A DNA stretch of 64,000 nt from a virus. The stretch covers positions 23,738-87,737 of the IMG/VR virus record IMGVR_UViG_3300031240_000002. The stretch is one strand, 5' to 3'. Positions within the stretch are counted from its first letter, which is position 1; each line of letters begins with the position of its first letter. This document shows positions 57,942 through 64,000 of the stretch, piece by piece. The notes below the pieces were generated by a model. It searched no databases, was not told the origin of the DNA, and saw nothing but the letters and a program-made list of their open reading frames with translations. The translations under genes were made by a program, and so were the position numbers.

Positions 57942-58499
57942 CTAACCGGGCGCGCCGGCTCCGTCGTGTTCGTCGTCGACCTCGGGCTCGGGAACTGCCA
58001 CCGGCGGTTCCTTCTTTTCCTTCGCGTGCGGGACGCTCTTCAGCGTCGGCGGTTTTTTGCGCGCCTCGGAGATCGCCTCGCCCGGCGTCGGCGGGCGCTT
58101 GTCGCCCTTCGGAAGCGTCGGTAGCTCCGGGCTCCGGTCGGCGTCCGTCATGGTCCGCGCCTCGACCACCGCGCGTGTGTCGATCCGCATGATTCGGATC
58201 TCTCGGCGGGCATAGTCGCGCTCCTCGACGCACGGGACCTCGCGCTCCTCGGTCTGGCTCTTCACGTCCTCGTGAAGCTGCCGGCTCTCCGCCTGCAGCT
58301 CGCGGACCCGCGTCTTGTATGGCTCCATCTTCTCCTGCTCGACCAGGATCTCCTCGTCGATGTCGAAGCAGCGGTCCCGCTTCTCCTGGGTCCGCTTGGC
58401 GTTGATCGGGACCGGCAGCATGCGCTTGAAGCGCTCGCCGACCTCGATGTTGCCGCCCTGCTTGGTTTTCCCATTCTTGGGTGGTGTTCCTTTGGCCAT
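57942..58499 (-). CDS. Coiled-coil hypothetical protein
   Basis: 185 residues with AGGAGAGGAG before ATG 58499. A long charged helix ('MEPYKTRVRELQAESRQLHE', then 'YARREIRIMRIDTRAVVEAR') and a Pro/Lys tail. It may be an accessory of the terminase region; unknown. Confidence 0.55.
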   Translation of the reverse strand: MAKGTPPKNGKTKQGGNIEVGERFKRMLPVPINAKRTQEKRDRCFDIDEEILVEQEKMEPYKTRVRELQAESRQLHEDVKSQTEEREVPCVEERDYARREIRIMRIDTRAVVEARTMTDADRSPELPTLPKGDKRPPTPGEAISEARKKPPTLKSVPHAKEKKEPPVAVPEPEVDDEHDGAGAPG

Positions 58500-58502
58500 T
58501 TC

Positions 58503-58865
58503 TCAGCTCCTCTCCTTGGTGGTCTTCTCTTCGAGCTTCTCGCGGATCTTCTCACCGAACTTCCGGACGATGAGCTTTCCGATCTCCTCCCCGGCGTTGA
58601 TCAGCTGACGCTGGTGCGCGGACGGTGGTAGGTCCTTGGTGATGTGCACGAAGGCGCCGTAGTGGAGATAGACACCGGCGATGTCGCCCGGGATCACTCC
58701 CGCCTCTTCGGTCCGTTTCTCCACCGCCTGGGCGGTGGTCACGGTCTCGATCAGCGACTGGCCCACCAGCTGCCCCAGCGCCTTGTCGTTCACGCTCTCG
58801 AAGAAGGGGCAGACCTTGCGGACCTCGGTGATCAGCTCCTGGACGTCGTAGGGGTCAACCTTCAT
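58503..58865 (-). CDS. Hypothetical helical protein next to the terminase ATPase
   Basis: 120 residues, all helical (YDVQELITEVRKVCPFFESV; KALGQLVGQSLIETVTTAQA). ATG 58865 is 7 bases after CGCGTAGTATC. A small terminase is possible from position but no HTH was seen, so it is left open. Confidence 0.55.
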   Translation of the reverse strand: MKVDPYDVQELITEVRKVCPFFESVNDKALGQLVGQSLIETVTTAQAVEKRTEEAGVIPGDIAGVYLHYGAFVHITKDLPPSAHQRQLINAGEEIGKLIVRKFGEKIREKLEEKTTKERS

Positions 58866-58872
58866 GGGCGCA

Positions 58873-58883
58873 GATACTACGCG
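58873..58883 (-). promoter_or_regulatory. Leaderless promoter motif CGCGTAGTATC, copy 10
   Basis: Exact 11-mer, 7 bases before ATG 58865. Confidence 0.65.
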
Positions 58884-58896
58884 GGTCCGGGGCGCG

Positions 58897-59739
58897 TCAG
58901 GCGGCCATTCTCGCGCCGATGCTGTCGATAAAGTCGGCGAAGAGCTCGGCGTAGTCGGAGCCGGCGCCGAAGACCTCCTGCTCGTAGGCCCCGAGGTCCG
59001 GCACTCGCACCCGCTGGACCAGGGTCACCCAGTTTGGGTCGTTCTTGAGGTCGGCCGAGAAGTCGTCCTGGGCCCACGGGGTGGCGAAGGCCATCGCGCG
59101 CGCGGCGTCGCCGTCGAGGCGGGAGAGCCAGGTGCCGCGCCCAAACTTCGTGATCTTGTGGCGGTTCGCCTCCTGCTCGCTGTTCTTCTGGGTGCAGACG
59201 TCGTCGAAGAGCACCACGTCCGCGCGACCGCCGATGCCCTCGGTGAGCACCCCCCGAGCGTGGAGGGTCGGATCGACGGCGTTGCCCTCTCGAGCGACGA
59301 ACGCCTCCGTCGTGTCCCACTTCTGGCCGGGCCGGACGTGGGGGAACACCGATCGGTATTCGTACGACTCGATCATGCTCTTGACCGCCGCCAGGCGGAG
59401 CTTCGCGTTGCCGTCGCCGGCGCAGACGATCTTGATCCGGTTCTGGACGTTCTGGCCGATGAGGAAGGCCGCGATCGGGATGGCGAGCGAGCTCGTCTTT
59501 CCAGAGTTGAAGGGCGCCATGATCATCGCGTGCTTCCCCCGGCTCCAGGCGTAATTGACGTGCCAGATCCAGCAGCGGTGGAGGAAGTGGAGCTGGATCC
59601 GGTTGCCGTCCTCGTCCCGCCCGCAGAGCTCGATGAAGTCGGCCAAACTCTCCCGCGCCCGAAGGACCGATAGCCGATAGGCGGCGCGGGCCTGGTTGAC
59701 GAGGATCTGGTGGCGTTGGGCGACGGCGGCGGAGCGCAT
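58897..59739 (-). CDS. Terminase large subunit, ATPase domain only
   Basis: 280 residues. Walker A 'APFNSGKTSS' (75-84, Lys81), Walker B 'ADVVLFDDV' (173-181), and coupling motif 'FATPW' (218-222). The gene stops after the ATPase; full-length TerL proteins are 450-600 residues. The nuclease half lies at 42863-43615. It drives DNA translocation into the head. GTAT lies upstream (GGTATC) but no Shine-Dalgarno is clear. Confidence 0.85.
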   Translation of the reverse strand: MRSAAVAQRHQILVNQARAAYRLSVLRARESLADFIELCGRDEDGNRIQLHFLHRCWIWHVNYAWSRGKHAMIMAPFNSGKTSSLAIPIAAFLIGQNVQNRIKIVCAGDGNAKLRLAAVKSMIESYEYRSVFPHVRPGQKWDTTEAFVAREGNAVDPTLHARGVLTEGIGGRADVVLFDDVCTQKNSEQEANRHKITKFGRGTWLSRLDGDAARAMAFATPWAQDDFSADLKNDPNWVTLVQRVRVPDLGAYEQEVFGAGSDYAELFADFIDSIGARMAA

Positions 59740-59765
59740 CCCGGCCGCCCATGATACCGGACCCG

Positions 59766-59776
59766 CGCGTAGTATC
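59766..59776 (+). promoter_or_regulatory. Leaderless promoter motif CGCGTAGTATC, copy 11 (plus strand)
   Basis: Exact 11-mer on the plus strand, 7 bases before ATG 59784. It is the only plus-strand copy and again points toward its gene, so orientation tracks transcription. Confidence 0.7.
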
Positions 59777-59783
59777 GCCGTCG

Positions 59784-60188
59784 ATGAGAATGGTCAGGTG
59801 TTCGAAGCAGTCCCCGGGGGTCGCCCAGCTGTCGGTCTTCCTCCGGGCGCAACCTGGCGGCGCGGAGCGGCAGGTGATGATCCGCGTCGAGAGCGGCCCC
59901 GGGCGACTGGGGATCAGCTGCTGGGCGCGCTCGAAGGGCGAGCCGGCCTACCACGCTTGGCCGGGGCCCCACTTCGAGGAGGACTTCTTCAGCTCGATCG
60001 AGAGGGCGATCCTGGTGTCCGGAACCACAGAGGTCGCCGCCTGCTGTTCCGGCGAGATGATGGACGGGGACCTCAGCCTGCGGATCCTCCAGACCCTGAC
60101 GCTCGTCCTCAGCCTGGGTGGCGAACGGGTACTCGGAGCCGGCGAAGGCTGCCGCCTGACCGCGTCGGGTGTACCCTCGGCCGCATGA
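59784..60188 (+). CDS. Hypothetical protein upstream of the endolysin
   Basis: 134 residues from ATG 59784, fixed by the motif 7 bases upstream (an ATG at 59751 lies before the motif). 'GAERQVMIRVESGPGRLGIS' and 'DLSLRILQTLTLVLSLGGER' are beta/alpha segments. It overlaps the endolysin gene as ATGA. Unknown, perhaps a lysis accessory. Confidence 0.55.
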   Translation: MRMVRCSKQSPGVAQLSVFLRAQPGGAERQVMIRVESGPGRLGISCWARSKGEPAYHAWPGPHFEEDFFSSIERAILVSGTTEVAACCSGEMMDGDLSLRILQTLTLVLSLGGERVLGAGEGCRLTASGVPSAA

Positions 60189-60829
60189 TCGATCCGACGT
60201 GGGCCAAAGGAATCGACGTCAGCCACCACGATCCGGTGAAGAGCTTCGGGGATATCCCTCCCGACATCGTCATGTTCGCGGCGAAGGCCAGCCAGGGGAG
60301 CGACTTCACCGATCCAACGCTTGCCGCCCATCGCACCGGCGCCCGCGCTCGCGGCTTCGACCTGGTGGCCTACTACCACGTGTGCGAGCCGGGCGACGGG
60401 GCCGCGGACGCCGAGCGCTGCGCGAACATCGTCGGCCCGCTGGCGCCGAACGAGTGCATCGTGGCCGACAGCGAGAGGAGCGCCCTGGTCGACATCGGGT
60501 ACCTGGAGGCGTTCTACGCGCGCCTCAAGCAGCTCGGTCTGGCCAAACCGTTCGACCACTACTACGGATCGGCCGGCGTCATGTCCCTCATGGGGAACCC
60601 GCCCTGGTCCCGGGCGGCGCGGCTCGGGCTGTGGGCTCCGCGGTACAAGAGCGCGGGCGTTCCGCCGAAGCTCCCGCCGCAGTGGTCCGACTGGAAGATC
60701 TGGCAATGGACTGATGGCGGCCAGATGGGCGATCCCTATTCGTGCCCGGGCGTCGGTCCCTGCGACGCCAGTCGCTTCCATGGGCCCCGCTCTGCGCTGC
60801 AGGCCTGGGTATCTGGGACCGCGACCTGA
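60185..60829 (+). CDS. Endolysin, GH25 muramidase
   Basis: 214 residues. 'KGIDVSHHD' at 9-17, 'FAAKASQGSDFTDPTLAAHR', 'YYHVCEPGDG' and 'CIVADSERSA' (Asp95 and Glu97, the catalytic D-x-E) are the family signature; 'WQWTDGGQMG' and 'CDASRFHG' close the barrel. It cleaves peptidoglycan glycan chains. No signal peptide, so export needs a holin. Overlaps both neighbours by one to four bases. Confidence 0.9.
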   Translation: MIDPTWAKGIDVSHHDPVKSFGDIPPDIVMFAAKASQGSDFTDPTLAAHRTGARARGFDLVAYYHVCEPGDGAADAERCANIVGPLAPNECIVADSERSALVDIGYLEAFYARLKQLGLAKPFDHYYGSAGVMSLMGNPPWSRAARLGLWAPRYKSAGVPPKLPPQWSDWKIWQWTDGGQMGDPYSCPGVGPCDASRFHGPRSALQAWVSGTAT

Positions 60830-61008
60830 TGCCCGGCAAGTCGGGCGAGATCGACCTGACCCTGCACGTCGACCCAACCGGGAAGGCGAGCGTCGAAGCG
60901 GAGATCGAGCAGGAGATCGGCCGTGGCGTCTCGATCGACGCCGACGTTCAAGTCGACCAGGACGGTAGGCCGACGGTCACGGTCGGCGTGAAGATTCCAC
61001 TTCCCTAG
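60829..61008 (+). CDS. Small hypothetical protein after endolysin
   Basis: 59 residues from ATG 60829 (TGATG overlap): 'SGEIDLTLHVDPTGKASVEA' and 'DADVQVDQDGRPTVTVGVKI'. Beta-hairpin-like repeats of 'v..dG.p.v.v'. Unknown. Confidence 0.5.
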   Translation: MPGKSGEIDLTLHVDPTGKASVEAEIEQEIGRGVSIDADVQVDQDGRPTVTVGVKIPLP

Positions 61009-61427
61009 CAGCCGCCGAGCGCGGGCCGGATCATCACGGTCGCGTAGTCGTCGTTGGGGAAGTCGATCGACTGGCCGCCCTTCGTCGCCGTGGCGACCGC
61101 GCGGTAGGTCCCGGGCCTGTCGGCGTCGTGGGCGGCCCATGCGTAGGTGAAGGTCCCGGCGCGCGCGTTGAGGATGGCGATCGTCCCGGCGGTCCCGACG
61201 AGCACGCCACCGCAGCGACCGCCGCCCATCATCCGGAAGGTGACCGTCCAGCCGGTGAGGTCGAAGGGGCAGCGCCGACCGGACCCATCGGCCTGGAGAA
61301 ACTGTCCGGTCAGGATCGGAAGCTGGTTCCCTTGGCCGAGGAAGAAGGTCGACGACCGGGGGCTCGGATCGGGTACCGGCCCCCCCTGGATGGGGTCAAC
61401 AAACAGCAGCTCCGTCCGGGATGGCAT
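61005..61427 (-). CDS. BppU-like baseplate/receptor protein
   Basis: 140 residues from ATG 61427. 'PFDLTGWTVTFRMMGGG', then 'GTFTYAWAAHDADRPGTYRAV' and 'IDFPNDDYATVMIRP' match the BppU N-terminal/Ig-like fold ('dlTga.v.f.......G.y.y.w..ad....G.Yra.....g....fP..gy...i.i'). It probably links the tailspike to the tail. Its stop shares the CTAG with the convergent gene. Confidence 0.65.
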   Translation of the reverse strand: MPSRTELLFVDPIQGGPVPDPSPRSSTFFLGQGNQLPILTGQFLQADGSGRRCPFDLTGWTVTFRMMGGGRCGGVLVGTAGTIAILNARAGTFTYAWAAHDADRPGTYRAVATATKGGQSIDFPNDDYATVMIRPALGGC

Positions 61428-61432
61428 GCGGC

Positions 61433-63448
61433 CTATTCGGTGTACGCGGCCCAATCGCCGATCAGAAACGTCGCCGGCCCCGCGCCTTGGGTACCGGCGG
61501 CGATCTGCGCGAACCCAGCCGCGTTGGCCGCATTGCTCTGCGCGATGGTCGCGACCAGAGTCTCGTCGATGTAGAACTTCACGTTCGTCCCGTCAGCGCG
61601 TTCCTGAACGTCGTGCTCGTTCGAGTCGACAGCAACGGACGTGACGACGACCGTGGCTCCGCATTGCGCAGCCCAGTTCGTGGTGCTCGAAGCTCCGACC
61701 ATACCGAGATAGCAGTCAGCCGTGGAGCCGTCGGTCATGTTGGTGACGCGGATGATCGATCCCGCGGGCGACGGCGCTGGGACCGTGATCTTGGCGTGCG
61801 CGCCGATCGACCATTTCTGCGTGCGAACGTTGGTGACAAGGGTCGTTGATGCCGGGAAGCGCCCCGTCCCGTACGTTCCCGACGCTCCAGTGACCTGGTA
61901 CCAGCCTCCGTTGGAGGACACTGCCGTCACCGATCCTGAGACGACGGTGATATCGGACAAGTTCACGCACGGCGTGTAGAAGGCCCGGTTGGTCAGAGTC
62001 GGCGTCCCGTAGCCAGCGACCTTCGCAGTGCGGCTGACGAAGGGCCGTTGCCACTTCGGATCGGAGACGTAGGTCGCCGTGCAGGCGCCGAAGTTGCTTG
62101 AGTCATCCATGCTGATCGTCGATGTGCCGTCGACGGTAAGGCCAACAGGCGTCGTGGTACTGCCGAGGTTGTAAGTCCCCACCTTGACGTTGCTGAGGCC
62201 GACGTCGGAGGCGTTCAAGATCGTCACGCCCGTGGTCGCGGCGCCTGAGATAAAATCACCGGAGAGCAGAACATTCGTCGCTCTGTTGACGAGCAAGCCG
62301 ATCGATCTTGAAGCGACGAACCGACTCCCGATCACCTGGATGTCGTCGACATTGGTGATGCCATCACCGATAACCAGCAGCCCGCCGCCGCCAGGATGGT
62401 TGGTCGCGAACCAGTCGTTCGTGAAGGTGATGTTACCAACATTGGCCCCGATCTCGGCCTTTATGATGACGTTGCTGAGGTTGCCGGAGTCGAAGTAGCA
62501 GGACGAGATCTGACCAGCCTGTACGCGGCCAAACTTCCCAGGGTTCCCGTCGACGAGGAGCCCGGTATCGCAGAACAACGTATCGAACTTGTAGAGGCTG
62601 AAGCCGCCCGAACCTTCGATCGTCAGGCCGGACGCTGCGGTGTCGAGCGTTGACACTCCCGAGATCCAGACGTTCCGGAAGTCCTGGTTACCGCCCCAGG
62701 TGTAGACGTGGAAGATCGTCGCGCCCGTCGCCGGGTTGTAGACGAACACGTTTTCGATGACGATGATCCACGCACCACCAGGATAGCCGCCGTCCGCGTC
62801 CGTTTGATCGACGGCACCACCTGAGTTATTGAAGTTGACTCGCTCGATAAGGCCGTCTGTCGCGGTGATGGTCGAGGCGATAGTCGGAGCGCTTGCGCGG
62901 GTTCCGGTGCCGTTCCCCCCGATCACCCGAACTTGCCAACTACTGGCGGAGCGCTGAGTTGGCGATGTTATCGTCAGGCCGTGGATCCCCCAGCCCTGGC
63001 AGTTCGTGATCGCGTAGCCGACCGCGCCAGAGTTTCCGAGAGTGTCGTCGACGTCGAGCAGAGTCGCATCCACGCCGACCCCGTCGAGCTCCACGCCGAA
63101 GGCATTCGTTATTGCGAGCACGCCCGGCTCCACGCGCCAGGTCCCAGCTGGCAGAAATGCTTCGCCACCAGCAGCCGCTGCTGCCGTCAGGGTCGCCTGG
63201 ACGGCGGTCGTGTCGTTCGCCGTCCCGTTGCCGACGCCTCCGAAGTCGAGGACGTTGAAGATGGGGCGCGCGACACCCGTGACGCCGCTGCCGCCACTAC
63301 CACCACCGGAATCCTGCGGGAAGTGAATGTCCGTTCCGACGCGATGGCAGGTTGGGACAGCCTTCGGACGTGAGACGCCATACGCAATGGCCGTCGTACA
63401 GGCGATCGTCAGAACGAAGTTGAGAGCCCCCTTGGTACGTGGGCTCAT
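61433..63448 (-). CDS. Tailspike with beta-helix (pectate-lyase-like)
   Basis: 671 residues from ATG 63448 (TGATG overlap). 'PIFNVLDFGGVGNGTANDTTAVQATLTAAAAAGGEAFLPAGTWRV' is the N-terminal signature of right-handed beta-helix tailspikes/depolymerases; repeated 'GL.V...' turns follow to about 560, then a jelly-roll end. Unusually, residues 9-27 (ALNFVLTIACTTAIAYGVS) are a membrane-anchor-like helix. Role: capsule or O-antigen recognition/cleavage. Confidence 0.8.
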   Translation of the reverse strand: MSPRTKGALNFVLTIACTTAIAYGVSRPKAVPTCHRVGTDIHFPQDSGGGSGGSGVTGVARPIFNVLDFGGVGNGTANDTTAVQATLTAAAAAGGEAFLPAGTWRVEPGVLAITNAFGVELDGVGVDATLLDVDDTLGNSGAVGYAITNCQGWGIHGLTITSPTQRSASSWQVRVIGGNGTGTRASAPTIASTITATDGLIERVNFNNSGGAVDQTDADGGYPGGAWIIVIENVFVYNPATGATIFHVYTWGGNQDFRNVWISGVSTLDTAASGLTIEGSGGFSLYKFDTLFCDTGLLVDGNPGKFGRVQAGQISSCYFDSGNLSNVIIKAEIGANVGNITFTNDWFATNHPGGGGLLVIGDGITNVDDIQVIGSRFVASRSIGLLVNRATNVLLSGDFISGAATTGVTILNASDVGLSNVKVGTYNLGSTTTPVGLTVDGTSTISMDDSSNFGACTATYVSDPKWQRPFVSRTAKVAGYGTPTLTNRAFYTPCVNLSDITVVSGSVTAVSSNGGWYQVTGASGTYGTGRFPASTTLVTNVRTQKWSIGAHAKITVPAPSPAGSIIRVTNMTDGSTADCYLGMVGASSTTNWAAQCGATVVVTSVAVDSNEHDVQERADGTNVKFYIDETLVATIAQSNAANAAGFAQIAAGTQGAGPATFLIGDWAAYTE

Positions 63449-63849
63449 CAGGAAGACGCCTGCTGGGAGAGCCGGAGGTTCGCAGGCACCTGCCACGCCG
63501 TGGGCGGGACCACGAAGTTCGCCACCACCTGGACGTCCCCAGCGTGGGGGATGTCGTAGAAGAAGTTCGCCGGGCCATTCGCGTGCGGTGCCGAGGTGCC
63601 CGCCCCGTTGTTGTCCATCGTCACCCACACCTTGGTGACCACGTCCCAGAACTGGAACTTGACGATCGCGTCCTGGTTCGCCTGGAATGTCCCGCTGACA
63701 CGTCGCATGAGGCGCTCGTCTGGCTGGACGGGGCCCGCGATCGACGGCCGGCCATTGGTGTGATCGACGAACGGCCGCGTTGAATAGAGGACGTTGTCAC
63801 CTGCCACCGGCATTGCGGTGGGCATCTGGACGTAAATATCGCGATCCAT
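63448..63849 (-). CDS. Hypothetical virion-type protein
   Basis: 133 residues: 'IYVQMPTAMPVAGDNVLYST', 'VKFQFWDVVTKVWVTMDNNG' and 'HAGDVQVVANFVVPPTAWQV', beta-rich. ATG 63849 is six bases after GATCCT of a TTGACG promoter. Probably a tail/baseplate component next to the tailspike. Confidence 0.55.
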   Translation of the reverse strand: MDRDIYVQMPTAMPVAGDNVLYSTRPFVDHTNGRPSIAGPVQPDERLMRRVSGTFQANQDAIVKFQFWDVVTKVWVTMDNNGAGTSAPHANGPANFFYDIPHAGDVQVVANFVVPPTAWQVPANLRLSQQASS

Positions 63850-63855
63850 CGTCCG

Positions 63856-63884
63856 AGGATCGGGGCCGCGAGCCCGTCCGTCAA
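63856..63884 (-). promoter_or_regulatory. Promoter TTGACG / GATCCT, 17-bp spacer, leaderless
   Basis: TTGACG at 63879-63884, GATCCT at 63856-63861, six bases before ATG 63849. Upstream of the receptor-binding cluster. Confidence 0.5.
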
Positions 63885-63900
63885 GCGAGCGGGGGTCCCG

Positions 63901-64000
63901 CTACAGAGCGGCGGTACCCAGCCCGTCGCGCCGGCGCCGGCTCTCGGTCACATTCCCCTTCACCTCGGCCTCGACCATGATCGGGGCGACCGACATGATC
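63901..64000 (-). CDS. Partial gene at the right edge
   Basis: The last 32 codons (IMSVAPIMVEAEVKGNVTES then RDGLGTAAL) to TAG 63901-63903. The start may be in the window (ATG 63996) but is probably beyond it. No assignment. Confidence 0.4.
   Translation of the reverse strand, partial: IMSVAPIMVEAEVKGNVTESRRRRDGLGTAAL

Noticed and set aside
58503-58865. Small terminase subunit
   Set aside because: Position is suggestive, but there is no HTH and the gene is downstream, not upstream, of the ATPase. Left as hypothetical.
42863-59739. Group I intron or intein as the cause of the terminase split
   Set aside because: The halves are 15 kb apart with many normal genes between them; no splicing motifs or intein Cys/His-Asn ends flank either half.
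1-64000. CRISPR array, rRNA or integrase/attachment site
   Set aside because: No regularly spaced repeats, no rRNA-like sequence and no recombinase were found. The recurring 11-mer is spread one copy per gene, not as an array.

Overview
The window is a high-GC (roughly two-thirds G+C by eye) stretch of a contractile-tailed, double-stranded DNA phage (Caudoviricetes, myovirus morphology), or a prophage of that type. It holds about 100 tightly packed genes. Nearly all lie on the minus strand and are joined by 1-11 base start/stop overlaps (ATGA, GTGA, TGATG). No polymerase, helicase, integrase, ribosomal or cellular metabolic genes are seen, so this is the packaging/structural half of a larger genome. 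The host is inferred, not shown: many lipoproteins point to a Gram-negative cell, and two features resemble Myxococcota (a Gly-rich lipoprotein at 4394-4909 and a sigma-region-4 domain at 55927-57834).

Layout, read along minus-strand transcription (right to left). 63.9-61.0 kb: receptor-binding genes, including a beta-helix tailspike and a BppU-like protein. 59.7-58.5 kb: the ATPase half of the large terminase and two small genes. 57.8-50.1 kb: accessory genes, including a protein with three zinc knuckles and a sigma-region-4 domain, three lipoproteins, a papain-like protein, a nucleotide-hydrolase-like protein and many small zinc-binding proteins. 48.3-45.1 kb: small genes, an MT-A70 methyltransferase and an HNH-AP2 endonuclease. 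45.1-42.9 kb: a superoxide-dismutase-like protein carrying an inserted metallopeptidase, then the nuclease half of the terminase, 15 kb from its ATPase. 42.6-33.5 kb: ParB-methyltransferase, portal, small genes, MuF head protein. 32.8-26.2 kb: small head genes, scaffold, major capsid. 26.1-17.5 kb: small genes, endonucleases, connectors. 17.4-0 kb: sheath, tube, tail chaperone with a programmed -1 frameshift, tape measure, hub, spike, baseplate wedge and a long tail fibre that runs off the left edge.

Two short plus-strand cassettes interrupt this: 48577-50047 (unknown gene, sulfotransferase, unknown gene) and 59784-61008 (unknown gene, GH25 muramidase, small gene).

Two initiation styles coexist. 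Structural genes mostly have Shine-Dalgarno sites, and the sheath and capsid genes share a TTGACG promoter plus a conserved leader. At least ten accessory genes instead carry the identical 11-mer CGCGTAGTATC ending only 6-8 bases before the start codon, with no room for a ribosome binding site. This is what a -10 element of a leaderless promoter looks like. Diverged versions precede further genes. A phage-encoded zinc-knuckle/sigma-region-4 protein is a candidate regulator of this set.

Seven endonuclease-like genes are scattered through the region. Four genes (three endonucleases and a cytosine methyltransferase) look broken, and two more short genes look frame-shifted. This is either mobile-element decay or residual indel error in the assembly.
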